64,000 nt of DNA from NCBI RefSeq assembly GCF_018388425.1, contig NZ_CP074406.1, forward strand, positions 2,976,001 through 3,040,000, given 5' to 3'. The position numbers were made by a program, and so were the translations under genes. This stretch comes from Nocardioides faecalis (lineage in GTDB: Bacteria > Actinomycetota > Actinomycetes > Propionibacteriales > Nocardioidaceae). The notes under the pieces were generated by a model. The model saw only the letters and a program-made list of their open reading frames with translations. It made no database searches and was not told the DNA's origin. Below, piece after piece: positions 50,037 through 59,751 of the stretch. How positions within the stretch are numbered: position 1 is the first letter of the stretch; the number at the start of each line of letters is the position of its first letter.

Positions 50037-51002
50037 TCACGCGACGCTGCGGCCGCGCTCCAGCCTCCGCCTGGAGGAGTACGACGTGCCCAGCGCCTCG
50101 CGCAGCGCGGCCAGCCATCGATCGAGCCCCGCGCCGGTGAAGTCGCCGGCACGCACCACGACGACGGTCCACCCCTGCTCGCGCAGCCACCGACGGCGCT
50201 CGTCGTCGTGCTCACGCTGCTCGGGGTCGCGGTGGTGGGCCTCCCAGCCGTCGTACTCGATCGCCACGCGGCGTCGCCGGTAGGCGAGGTCGAGCCGGTA
50301 GCGCGGCACCCCGTCCACGTGGACCCACACCTGGAGCTCGGGCGCCGGCAGGCCGGCGTCGAGGATCGCCAGCCGCGTCCACGACTCGCGTGCAGACTCC
50401 GCGAGCGGGTCGGACAACGCGATCAGCTCGCGGAGCTGGACGACGCCGCGGCGTCGGGCGTACCGGGTGCACGCCGTGCTCAACAGCCCGAGCGACAGGC
50501 CGTGCAGGCGGCGGAACGCGTCCAGCGCGGCCAGGGCCTCGCGTCGGTGGAGCGTGCAGCCGAGGTCGAGCGCGGTGCGCAGGGGTGTGGTGAGCCGGAC
50601 CCCGGCGACGGTGCAGACGTCGTCCGGGGACAGGTCGCGCGTGTGCCCCTGGACGGCCGCGCGCCGGCACGGGGTGCTGCCGCGCAGCGCCGCCGTCTCG
50701 ATCGGCGGGTCGTCGAGCTCGCCGTACGCGAAGGCGTCGACGCCCCACAGCCACGCCGCGGTGCGGTCGCAGACCACCTGGTGCGGGCGGACGACGCGCG
50801 CGATCGCCCGGCAGCGCAGCTCGACGCTGTCCTCGAGGTCGGCGGCGACGTACACGTCACGGGTGACGTGCCGTACGACGCCCTCACGCACCATGCGGCG
50901 CAGAGTGCTCCTGGTGATGCCGAGCTCGCGCAGGTGCCCGGCAGTGACCGGGGTGCTGGGCAGGGCAGGCGGGGCGGTGGCTTGTGAGCGGGAGGACGAC
51001 AT
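50037..51002 (-). CDS. AbiEi-like HTH plus DUF559 (PD-(D/E)XK-like) protein
   Basis: A 322-aa-class protein (about 321 residues). The N-terminus has the AbiEi-type winged HTH (VTAGHLRELGITRSTLRRMV, REGVVRHVTRDVYV). The middle has VCDRTAAWLWGVDAFAYGEL, common in this family. The C-terminus is DUF559/Vsr-like: YRLDLAYRRRRVAIEYDGWE, HRDPEQREHDDERRRWLREQ and GWTVVVVRAGDF, with the D...E-x-D acidic set of restriction-like nucleases. Many copies occur in actinobacterial genomes, and their function is unknown; no AbiEii-type toxin partner is adjacent. Both sides are flanked by 22-bp repeat arrays facing each other. Start chosen at ATG 51002. Confidence 0.8.
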   Translation of the reverse strand: MSSSRSQATAPPALPSTPVTAGHLRELGITRSTLRRMVREGVVRHVTRDVYVAADLEDSVELRCRAIARVVRPHQVVCDRTAAWLWGVDAFAYGELDDPPIETAALRGSTPCRRAAVQGHTRDLSPDDVCTVAGVRLTTPLRTALDLGCTLHRREALAALDAFRRLHGLSLGLLSTACTRYARRRGVVQLRELIALSDPLAESARESWTRLAILDAGLPAPELQVWVHVDGVPRYRLDLAYRRRRVAIEYDGWEAHHRDPEQREHDDERRRWLREQGWTVVVVRAGDFTGAGLDRWLAALREALGTSYSSRRRLERGRSVA

Positions 51003-51144
51003 GACCGGAGCCTCGCCGCACGCCGCGGTGAGCACCCGCGCTGGTGGAGCGGGCTGTGGACGCTGGTCCCCCACCCGGCACCTGTGGACGCCGACCGTGC
51101 CCTCACGACACGGGTGGGGCGGACCACCGCGGCACCGTCAGGGT

Positions 51145-51287
51145 CGACTCACCGGACCACAGGAGCCGATTCGCCCGACCACCACCGTCGATTCGCCGGA
51201 CCACAGGAGCCGATTCGCCCGACCACCACCGTCGATTCGCCGGACCACAGGAGGCGATTCGGCGGACCACCAGGGGGGATTCGGCGT
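51145..51287 (-). repeat. 22-bp tandem repeat array, right
   Basis: Six units and a partial one. Units alternate CGATTCGCCGGACCACAGG and CGATTCGCCCGACCACCACC types, giving a 44-bp higher-order repeat (51167-51232). The sequence is the reverse complement of the left array family, so the two arrays are inverted around the AbiEi/DUF559-type gene. The array ends at the deoA stop codon. The 140 bp between it and the gene start hold no gene. Confidence 0.9.
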
Positions 51288-52579
51288 CAGGCGAGGCGGT
51301 CGATGATCAGCGGCCGCGCGTCGTACGACGTCCCGGGGGCGGCGACGTCGTAGCCGTCCTCGAGCGTGGCGAGGGCGCGGTCGAAGCGCTCGGGGGTGTC
51401 GGTGTGCAGGGTGAACAGCGGCTCGCCGGCGCGCACCGTGTCACCGGGGCGGGCGTGCCAGACCACACCGGCGCCGGCCTGCACCGGGTCCTCCTTGCGG
51501 GCCCGGCCGGCACCGAGGCGCCAAGCGGTCATGCCCACCGCCATCGCGTCGAGGCGGGTGAGCACGCCGTCGGCGGTGGCCGTCACGACGTGGCTCTCCT
51601 TCGCCACGGGCAGCGGCGCGTCGGGGTCTCCGCCCTGGGCGGAGATCATCGCGCGCCACACGTCCATGGCGGAGCCGTCGGCGAGCTTGTCGGCGGGGTC
51701 GATGTCGTCGCGGCCGGCGGCGGCGAGCATCTCGCGGGCCAGGGCGACGGTGAGCTCGACGACGTCGGCGGGCCCGCCTCCGGCGAGCACCTCGACGGAC
51801 TCGGCGACCTCGATCGCGTTGCCTGCGGTGCGCCCGAGCGGGGTCTCCATGTCGGTGAGCAGCGCGACCGTGGCGACGCCGGCGTCCTTGCCCAGGGCGA
51901 CCATCACCTCGGCGAGCTCGCGGGCGTCGTCGAGGGACTTCATGAACGCCCCCGAGCCGACCTTGACGTCGAGCACCAGCGCACCGGTGCCCTCGGCGAT
52001 CTTCTTGCTCATGATCGAGGAGGCGATCAGCGGGATCGCCTCCACGGTGCCGGTGACGTCGCGCAGTGCGTAGAGCTTCTTGTCGGCGGGCGCCAGGCCG
52101 TCGCCGGCGGCGCAGATGACCGCGCCGAGGGAGTCCAGCTGGGCGAGCATCTCGTCGTTGGACAGCTGCGCGCGCCAGCCGGGGACGGCCTCGAGCTTGT
52201 CGAGCGTGCCGCCGGTGTGGCCCAGCCCGCGCCCGGAGAGCTGCGGCACGGCGACGCCGCAGGCCGCGACGAGCGGCGCGAGCGGCAGGGTGATCTTGTC
52301 GCCGACGCCGCCGGTGGAGTGCTTGTCGGCGGTGGGACGGGTCAGCGAGGAGAAGTCCATCCGCTCGCCCGAGGCGATCATCGCCGCGGTCCAGTCGGCG
52401 ATCTCGCGCCGGTCCATGCCGTTGAGCAGGATCGCCATCGCCAGCGCCGCCATCTGCTCGTCGGCGACGTCACCGCGGGTGTAGGCGTCGATCACCCAGT
52501 CGATCTGGCTGGTGCTGAGCACCCCGCCGTCCCGCTTGGCGTGGATGACCTCGATGACGTCGTGCTTCCCTGCCCGCAT
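51287..52579 (-). CDS. deoA: thymidine phosphorylase
   Basis: A 430-residue enzyme with the signature TADKHSTGGVGDKITLPLAP, SGRGLGHTGGTLDKLEAVPG, IPLIASSIMSKKIAEGTGAL and VLDVKVGSGAFMKSLDDARE. It performs reversible phosphorolysis of thymidine and deoxyuridine. ATG 52579 gives MRAGKHDVIEVIHAKRDGGV, a normal start; upstream codons lie in cdd. It follows cdd by 10 bp, so the two are co-transcribed. The right repeat array abuts its stop. Confidence 0.95.
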   Translation of the reverse strand: MRAGKHDVIEVIHAKRDGGVLSTSQIDWVIDAYTRGDVADEQMAALAMAILLNGMDRREIADWTAAMIASGERMDFSSLTRPTADKHSTGGVGDKITLPLAPLVAACGVAVPQLSGRGLGHTGGTLDKLEAVPGWRAQLSNDEMLAQLDSLGAVICAAGDGLAPADKKLYALRDVTGTVEAIPLIASSIMSKKIAEGTGALVLDVKVGSGAFMKSLDDARELAEVMVALGKDAGVATVALLTDMETPLGRTAGNAIEVAESVEVLAGGGPADVVELTVALAREMLAAAGRDDIDPADKLADGSAMDVWRAMISAQGGDPDAPLPVAKESHVVTATADGVLTRLDAMAVGMTAWRLGAGRARKEDPVQAGAGVVWHARPGDTVRAGEPLFTLHTDTPERFDRALATLEDGYDVAAPGTSYDARPLIIDRLA

Positions 52580-52589
52580 GCCAGGCACC

Positions 52590-52997
52590 CTACGCGCCGC
52601 CCGCCTCCGCGACCGCTTCCAGGTCCTGGGGCCCGAACGCCTGCGGCAGCACCTCCTCCATGCCCAGCACGCCCTTCGGGGTGAGCACCTGCAGGGCCGC
52701 ACCGCCGGCCTCCCACAGCAGCTGGCGGCAGCGTCCGCAGGGCATGATCACCTCGCCCTCGCCGTTGACGCACACGAAGTGCGTGAGCCGACCGCCACCC
52801 GTGGCGTGCAGCGAGGAGACCAGTCCGCACTCGGCGCACAGCGTGACGCCGTACCCGGCGTTCTCGACGTTGCAGCCGACGAGCAGCCGGCCGTCGTCGG
52901 CGAGCGCGGCAGCGCCGACACGGTAGCCGGAGTAGGGGGCGTAGGCGCGGGCCGCGACGTCGCGGGCCGCGGCTTGCAGGGAGTCCCAGTCGACCAT
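52590..52997 (-). CDS. cdd: cytidine deaminase
   Basis: A 135-residue enzyme with the opening RAYAPYSGYRVGAAALADDG, the zinc site GCNVENAGYGVTLCAECGLV (Cys with catalytic Glu) and MPCGRCRQLLWEAGG (the two Cys ligands). It deaminates cytidine and deoxycytidine. It is the first gene of the cdd-deoA unit, and diverges from the BMP/ABC importer operon, so import and salvage may be regulated from the shared 175 bp. Confidence 0.95.
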   Translation of the reverse strand: MVDWDSLQAAARDVAARAYAPYSGYRVGAAALADDGRLLVGCNVENAGYGVTLCAECGLVSSLHATGGGRLTHFVCVNGEGEVIMPCGRCRQLLWEAGGAALQVLTPKGVLGMEEVLPQAFGPQDLEAVAEAGGA

Positions 52998-53052
52998 CGC
53001 GCCAATCTAGACCCCTGACGACCGGCGCCGGGCAACGAGACGAAGGTCGCAA

Positions 53053-53073
53053 CTTGGTAACCGTTTTGCCAAG
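53053..53073. promoter_or_regulatory. inverted repeat in the cdd / nucleoside-importer intergenic region
   Basis: CTTGGTAA (53053-53060) and TTGCCAAG (53066-53073) form 8-bp arms with one mismatch around a 5-bp spacer. It is A/T-richer than its surroundings, and could be an operator for both cdd-deoA and the importer. A TTGACA at 53127-53132 may be the -35 of the importer operon; I see no clear -10. Confidence 0.5.
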
Positions 53074-53172
53074 CCTGCTACCGGCCCGCGCCCGGGTGGG
53101 CGAAGATGCACGGTGTCTCGGCACCCTTGACATCCGGCTCCGCCACGGGCGGGGCAGACCTGGAGGACACCT

Positions 53173-54267
53173 GTGAAGACCTGGAAGCGGACGACGGCTG
53201 CGGCTGCAGTCGCACTGATGGCGAGCGCGGCGCTCGCGGCCTGCGGCGACGCCCCGGACGAGGGCAAGGGGGGCAGCGCGAAGAAGAACGACTTCCTCCC
53301 CTGCGTCCTGTCCGACGCCGGCGGCTTCAACGACAAGTCGTTCAACCAGCTCAGCTACGAGGGTGTCAAGGAGGCCGCCGAGGAGCTCAACTCCGAGTTC
53401 AAGGAGTTCGAGTCCAAGAACGAGAACGACTACGCCGGTGCGCTCGAGAACTTCGTGGCCCAGGGCTGCGACACGATCGTGACCGTCGGCTTCGCGCTCT
53501 CCGCGGCCACCGTGAAGTCGGCCAAGGAGAACCCGGAGATCGAGTACATCCTGATCGACGACGCCGCGGACAACGACTTCGACGGCAAGAAGGACGCCGA
53601 CAACATCAAGCCGATCCTGTACGACACCGCGCAGGCCGCGTTCCTGGCCGGCTACGCCGCGGCGGACTACTCCAAGACCGGCGTCGTGGGCACCTTCGGC
53701 GGCCAGCCCTTCCCGACCGTGACCATCTTCATGGACGGCTTCAAGCAGGGCGTGGAGTACTACAACAAGGTGAAGGGGAAGAACGTCAAGGTCGTCGGCT
53801 GGCAGGGCAACGACAAGGGCGTCTTCACCGGCGGCTTCGACGCCAACGAGAAGGCGACGAACACCGCCAAGCAGATCCTCGAGGCCGACGCCGACGTGAT
53901 CCTGCCGGTCGGTGGCCCGATCTACCAGGGTGCGCTGACGGCCATCGCCGACTCCGGCAAGGACGTCGCCCTCGTGGGCGTCGACGCCGACTTCTTCGAG
54001 ACCGACCCGAACACCAAGGACGTGGTGCTCACCTCGATCCTGAAGAACATGAAGATCTCCACCAAGGAGGCCGTCCTGGCCGCCGGTGAGGACAAGTTCG
54101 ACGCCGAGTCCTACGTCGGCACCCTCGAGAACGACGGGGTCGGCCTCGCGCCGTTCCACAACTTCGAGTCCAAGATCTCCGACAGCCTGGCTGCCGAGCT
54201 CGACGACGTGAAGGCGAAGATCGTCGACGGCACCATCCCGGTGACTTCGTACCTGAAGAAGAACTGA
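53173..54267 (+). CDS. BMP-family nucleoside-binding lipoprotein
   Basis: A 364-residue lipoprotein. It has a type II signal with lipobox LAAC (Cys24), then VLSDAGGFNDKSFNQLSYEG, the PnrA/BmpA motif. Later come NFVAQGCDTIVTVGFALSAA, PILYDTAQAAFLAGYAAADY and GTFGGQPFPTVTIFMDGFKQ. Family members (PnrA/BmpA/NupN) deliver nucleosides to an ABC importer from the outer face of the membrane. The Asp/Asn/Phe pattern near GGFND is the nucleoside-site signature. A terminator follows the gene, so the lipoprotein can be made in excess over the transporter. Start GTG 53173. Confidence 0.92.
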   Translation: MKTWKRTTAAAAVALMASAALAACGDAPDEGKGGSAKKNDFLPCVLSDAGGFNDKSFNQLSYEGVKEAAEELNSEFKEFESKNENDYAGALENFVAQGCDTIVTVGFALSAATVKSAKENPEIEYILIDDAADNDFDGKKDADNIKPILYDTAQAAFLAGYAAADYSKTGVVGTFGGQPFPTVTIFMDGFKQGVEYYNKVKGKNVKVVGWQGNDKGVFTGGFDANEKATNTAKQILEADADVILPVGGPIYQGALTAIADSGKDVALVGVDADFFETDPNTKDVVLTSILKNMKISTKEAVLAAGEDKFDAESYVGTLENDGVGLAPFHNFESKISDSLAAELDDVKAKIVDGTIPVTSYLKKN

Positions 54268-54285
54268 CGCACAATCTTCGCGTCC

Positions 54286-54325
54286 GGGGGAGGTCGGCCA
54301 CGGGCCGGCCTCCCCCACCCTTTTC
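54286..54325 (+). terminator. terminator between the lipoprotein and ATPase genes
   Basis: A 14-bp stem with one G-T pair: GGGGGAGGTCGGCC (54286-54299) and GGCCGGCCTCCCCC (54303-54316), with a 3-base loop and then ACCCTTTTC. It is 19 bp after the lipoprotein stop. Partial read-through would set a high binding-protein to transporter ratio. Confidence 0.88.
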
Positions 54326-54367
54326 TGACACTGGTCACTCCTCCGCTGCTGGGACAGGATCAACTCC

Positions 54368-55878
54368 ATGACGCTCGAACTCCGGGGCATCACCAAGCGC
54401 TTCGGCTCCCTGGTCGCCAACGACCAGATCTCCCTCACCGTGAAGGAGGGTGAGATCCATGCGCTGCTCGGCGAGAACGGCGCCGGCAAGTCGACGCTGA
54501 TGAACGTGCTCTACGGCCTCTACACCGCCGACGAGGGCGAGATCCTGCTCGACGGTGTGCCCCAGCACTTCGAAGGTCCCGGGGACGCGATGGCCGCCGG
54601 CATCGGGATGGTGCACCAGCACTTCATGCTGATCCCGGTCTTCACCGTCGCCGAGAACGTGATGCTCGGCCACGAGTCCACCGGTTTCGCCGGCAGCCTC
54701 GACCTCGAGGCCGCCCGGGAGCGGGTGCGTGAGATCTCCGCCCGGTTCGGCTTCCACGTCGACCCGGACCGCGTCGTCGAGACGCTGCCGGTCGGCGTGC
54801 AGCAGCGCGTCGAGATCATCAAGGCCCTCTCCCGCGACGCCCGCGTCCTCGTCTTCGACGAGCCGACCGCGGTGCTCACCCCGCAGGAGACCGACGAGCT
54901 GATGGCGATCATGCGCCAGCTCAAGGAGTCGGGCACCTCCATCGTCTTCATCAGCCACAAGCTGCGCGAGGTCCGCGAGATCGCCGACCGGATCACCGTG
55001 ATCCGCCGCGGCGCCGTCGTCGGCGAGGCCAGCCCGACGGCGACCAACGCCGAGCTCGCCGCGCTCATGGTGGGCCGCCCGGTCGAGCTGACCGTGCAGA
55101 AGCGGCCGGCCGAGCCCGGGCCGGACGCCCTGGTCGTCAAGGACCTGCAGGTCCTCGACGAGACCGGGCACATCCACGTCGACGGGATCAGCTTCTCCAT
55201 CGCCGCCGGCGAGGTGCTCGGCGTCGCCGGGGTGCAGGGCAACGGGCAGACCGAGCTCACCGAGGCGCTGCTCGGCCTGCAGCACCACGTGCGCGGCTCC
55301 ATCGAGCTCGACGGCAAGCAGCTCGTCGGTCGCTCGGTGCGCAAGATCCTCGACGCCGGTGTCGGCTTCATCCCCGAGGACCGCCAGGTCGACGGCCTCG
55401 TCGCCGACTTCACCCTGGCCGAGAACCTGATGCTCAACCGCAGCTACCGCGCGCCGTTCGTGCGCTTCGGCACGGTGCACCGCAAGGTCCTGGAGCGTTT
55501 CGCGAGCGAGAAGCTCGTGGAGTACGACGTCCGCGCGGCCGGCATCCACGCCACCGCAGGCCAGCTCTCCGGCGGCAACCAGCAGAAGGTGGTCGTGGCC
55601 CGCGAGCTCTCCCGGGACCTGCGGCTGCTCGTGGCCGCCCAGCCCACCCGCGGTGTCGACGTCGGGTCCATCGAGTTCATCCACAAGCAGGTGATCGTGA
55701 CCCGCGACGCCGGGGTGCCGGTCCTGGTGGTCTCCACCGAGCTGGACGAGATCGCCGCCCTGTCGGACCGGATCATGGTGCTCTACCGCGGCAGGATCGT
55801 CGGGATCGTCCCGGCCGACACCCCTCGTGAGGTGCTCGGCCTGATGATGGCCGGCGAGCGGCCGGAAGGAATCGTCGC

Positions 55879-55882
<4 letters not shown>
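54368..55882 (+). CDS. nucleoside ABC importer, duplicated ATPase
   Basis: A 504-residue tandem ATPase of the BmpA/NupO (sugar-like) type. The first cassette has Walker A GENGAGKSTLMNVLYGLY, VHQHFMLIPVFTVAENVML, signature LPVGVQQRVEIIKAL and Walker B RVLVFDEPTAVLTPQE. The second cassette has GVAGVQGNGQTELTEALL, a degenerate Walker A, and LSGGNQQKVVVARELSRDLR with LLVAAQPTRGVD, a Walker B-like site. This asymmetry is normal for the family. The enzyme would drive uptake with the two permeases that follow. It overlaps the next gene by 4 bp. Confidence 0.93.
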
Positions 55883-57149
<1,267 letters not shown>

Positions 57150-57153
<4 letters not shown>

Positions 57154-58442
57154 GCACCACGACCGCCCCCGTCCCCACCGACGAGCCCCTGGAGACCGTC
57201 TCCACGCTGCCGCCGCGGACGCTGCTCAAGACACCGATCGCGCTCGGCGTCGTCTCCTTGCTGGTCGCCTGGCTGGCCGTGTTCAAGGAGCGCCCCGGCG
57301 ACACCACGTTCCGCCTGGCCACCGCCGCGGACCTGTTCGAGCTGCCCGAGGTCGTCGTGCCGTCCGGCGGCACCGTGTGGGTGGTCCTGGTGCTGCTGCT
57401 GGCCATCACGGCACTGTCCGCGCTCGCCACCGCGCGCGGGCGTCGTACGCCGCTGTGGCTGGTCGCGCTGTTCGGCGTGCTGGGCATGGTCGGCTTCCTG
57501 GCCTGGGCGGCCGCCGGCGGTACCGTGCCGGTGATCGGCCTGCTCGCCGGCTCCATCGCGCTGGCCGTGCCGCTGGTCTTCGGTGCGCTCGGCGGCGTGC
57601 TGGGCGAGCGGGCCGGCGTGGTCAACATCGCCATCGACGGCCAGCTGCTGTTCGGCGCCTTCGCCGCGGCGATGTTCGCCACCATGGCCGGCAGCGCCTG
57701 GGGCGGCCTGGTCGCGGCGATGGTGGCCGGCGCGATCGTCGCGATCATCCTCAGCTTCTTCGCGATCAGCTACTTCGTCGACCAGGTCATCGTCGGCGTG
57801 GTGCTCAACGTGCTGGTGATCGGCGTGACCAGCTTCCTCTTCGGCCAGCTGATGACCGACAACCCCGAGGGCCTCAACTCGCCGCCGCACTTCTCCCGGA
57901 TCTCGATCCCGGTGCTCGGCGACATCCCGGTGATCGGTCCCGTGCTGTTCCGCCAGACGATCCTGGTCTACCTGATGTACGTCGCGGTCGCCGTCGTGGC
58001 GTGGGCCCTGTACCGCACCCGCTGGGGCCTGCGCGTGCGAGCCGTCGGCGAGCACCCGAAGGCCGCCGACACCGTCGGCATCAAGGTCAACCGGACCCGC
58101 TACACCACCATGCTGATCGCGGGCCTGATCGCCGGCGCCGGCGGTGCCACCTACACCCTGGTGTCGGTCCCGCAGTTCGGCCAGGAGATGACCGACGGCG
58201 CCGGGTACATCGCCCTGGCCGCCGTCATCTTCGGCCGCTGGGACCCGATCCGGGCCACGTTGGCGGCGCTGTTGTTCGGGTTCGCGACGAACCTGTCCGG
58301 GGTGCTCTCGGTGATCGGCTCGCCGGTGCCCAGCCAGTTCATGCTGATGCTGCCGTACGTCGTCACCATCGTCGCCGTCGCCGGGCTGGTCGGTGCCTCC
58401 CGCGCCCCCGCCGCGACCGGCAAGCCCTACCGGAAGGCCTGA
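57150..58442 (+). CDS. nucleoside ABC importer permease 2
   Basis: A 430-residue permease (NupQ/YufQ type). An N-terminal helix is near LKTPIALGVVSLLVAWLAVF. The conserved core is PLVFGALGGVLGERAGVVNI, AIDGQLLFGAFAAAMFATMA, FLFGQLMTDNPEGLNSPPHF and TRWGLRVRAVGEHPKAADTV with GIKVNRTRYTTMLIAGLIAG. The N-terminal extension (about 130 residues with three or so helices) is longer than usual. It completes the importer. A hairpin terminator follows. Confidence 0.92.
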
Positions 58443-58461
58443 GGCCGCTCCGCGCTCACCA

Positions 58462-58494
58462 GGACCCCGGGTCGCTCGTCGCGGCCCGGGGTCC
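58462..58494 (+). terminator. terminator after the nucleoside importer operon
   Basis: GGACCCCGGG (58462-58471) and CCCGGGGTCC (58485-58494) form a perfect 10-bp stem with a 13-base loop. It lies 19 bp after the second permease. A short T-stretch (GCGCTTTCTG) follows. Confidence 0.7.
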
Positions 58495-58554
58495 GGCGCT
58501 TTCTGCGGACGGCTCCGGGCCCAGCCGCGGGGACCGCGGGCGATGAGCGGGAGG

Positions 58555-59733
58555 TCAGCGGGTGAGGGCGCGCACCGCGACGCCGGCCATCATCCGCGCG
58601 CCGTGGCCGATCGCCTGCTCGTCCACGGCGAAGTCGCCCTGGTGCAGGTCGTAGCGCGGGCCGCCCGCGGTGCGGGTGCCGAGGCGGAACATCGCGCCCG
58701 GCACCTGCTCCAGGTACCAGCCGAAGTCCTCCCCGCCGAGGCTCTGGCCGACCTCGGTGCGGTGGTGCGGGCCGAGCAGCTCGTCGGCGACCCCGGCCAG
58801 CATCGCCACGCTCGCGGCGTCGTTGACCACCGGCGGCACGCCTTGGAGGTAGTCCACGTTGGCGGTGACCCCGTAGGGCCGCACGATGTCCATCACGGCC
58901 TCGCGCACGACCGCCTGGCACGACGCCCACGCCTTGGCGTCCAGGATCCGCACCGTGCCGCTGGCGATGCCGCGGTCGGGGATCACGTTGGCCGCGGCGC
59001 CCGCCCGCAGCATCCCCCACACCACGCTCACCCCGGCGCGGGGGTCCATCCGGCGGCTCAGCACCGCCGGCAGCTCGCTGGTGATCTTGGCCAGCGCGAA
59101 GGTCAGGTCGCCGGTCAGGTGCGGGCGGGAGGTGTGCCCGCCCTGCCCCTCCAGCCGTACGTCGATCCGGTCGGCCGCGCTCGTGATCGGCCCGACCCGC
59201 AGGCCGACCGCACCCACGTCCACCGACGGCTCGCAGTGCAGCGCGAAGATCCGCTCGACGCCGTCGAGCGCGCCGTGGTTGATCAGGTGCCTGGCGCCGC
59301 CGGGCATGACCTCCTCGGCCGGCTGGAACAGCAGCCGCACCCGTCCGGGCAGCAGGTCCTGCTCGTGCGCGGCGCCCAGCGCGTGCGCGGCGCCGACAAG
59401 GGCCGCGGTGTGCACGTCGTGACCACAGGCGTGGGCCACGCCGGGCACCTGGCTGCGCCACGGGTCCTCGGTCAGGTCCTCGATCGGCAGGGCGTCGACG
59501 TCGGCGCGCAGCGCCACCAGCGGGCCCGCGGTGCCGAGGTCCGCCACGATGCCACTGCGCGGGGTGCGCACCACGCGCCAGCCGCATCGCTCCAGGTGCG
59601 CCTGGACCACGTTGAGGGTGCGGCTCTCCCGCCAGGCCAGCTCCGGGTGGCTGTGCAGGTCACGGCGAAGGTCGACGAGCTCCGCGTCGTACTTGCCCAC
59701 GACGGAGTCGATCAGGTTCAGTGCTGCATCCAC
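58555..59733 (-). CDS. M20-family amidohydrolase
   Basis: A 392-residue metallo-hydrolase. Metal-binding parts are DLHSHPELAWRESRTLNVV, VAHACGHDVHTAALVGAAHA, LLFQPAEEVMPGGARHLINH, ALHCEPSVDVGAVGLRVGP and the C-terminal SLGGEDFGWYLEQVPGAMFR. These match IAA-amino acid/N-acyl-amino acid hydrolases. The enzyme would remove an acyl group from an N-acylated amino acid or peptide. Its start GTG 59733 is a normal N-terminus. It is convergent with the importer operon, separated by about 110 bp that include the terminator. Confidence 0.9.
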   Translation of the reverse strand: MDAALNLIDSVVGKYDAELVDLRRDLHSHPELAWRESRTLNVVQAHLERCGWRVVRTPRSGIVADLGTAGPLVALRADVDALPIEDLTEDPWRSQVPGVAHACGHDVHTAALVGAAHALGAAHEQDLLPGRVRLLFQPAEEVMPGGARHLINHGALDGVERIFALHCEPSVDVGAVGLRVGPITSAADRIDVRLEGQGGHTSRPHLTGDLTFALAKITSELPAVLSRRMDPRAGVSVVWGMLRAGAAANVIPDRGIASGTVRILDAKAWASCQAVVREAVMDIVRPYGVTANVDYLQGVPPVVNDAASVAMLAGVADELLGPHHRTEVGQSLGGEDFGWYLEQVPGAMFRLGTRTAGGPRYDLHQGDFAVDEQAIGHGARMMAGVAVRALTR

Positions 59734-59751
59734 CGTCCCAGGGTATTCCGC

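Noticed and set aside
49884..51287. 22-bp repeats considered as a CRISPR array
   Set aside because: Units are directly adjacent with no unique spacers, are shorter than CRISPR repeats, and no cas gene is present.
52492..54489. A minus-strand open frame of 665 codons
   Set aside because: It is antisense to the BMP lipoprotein gene and overlaps cdd in another frame. No motif.
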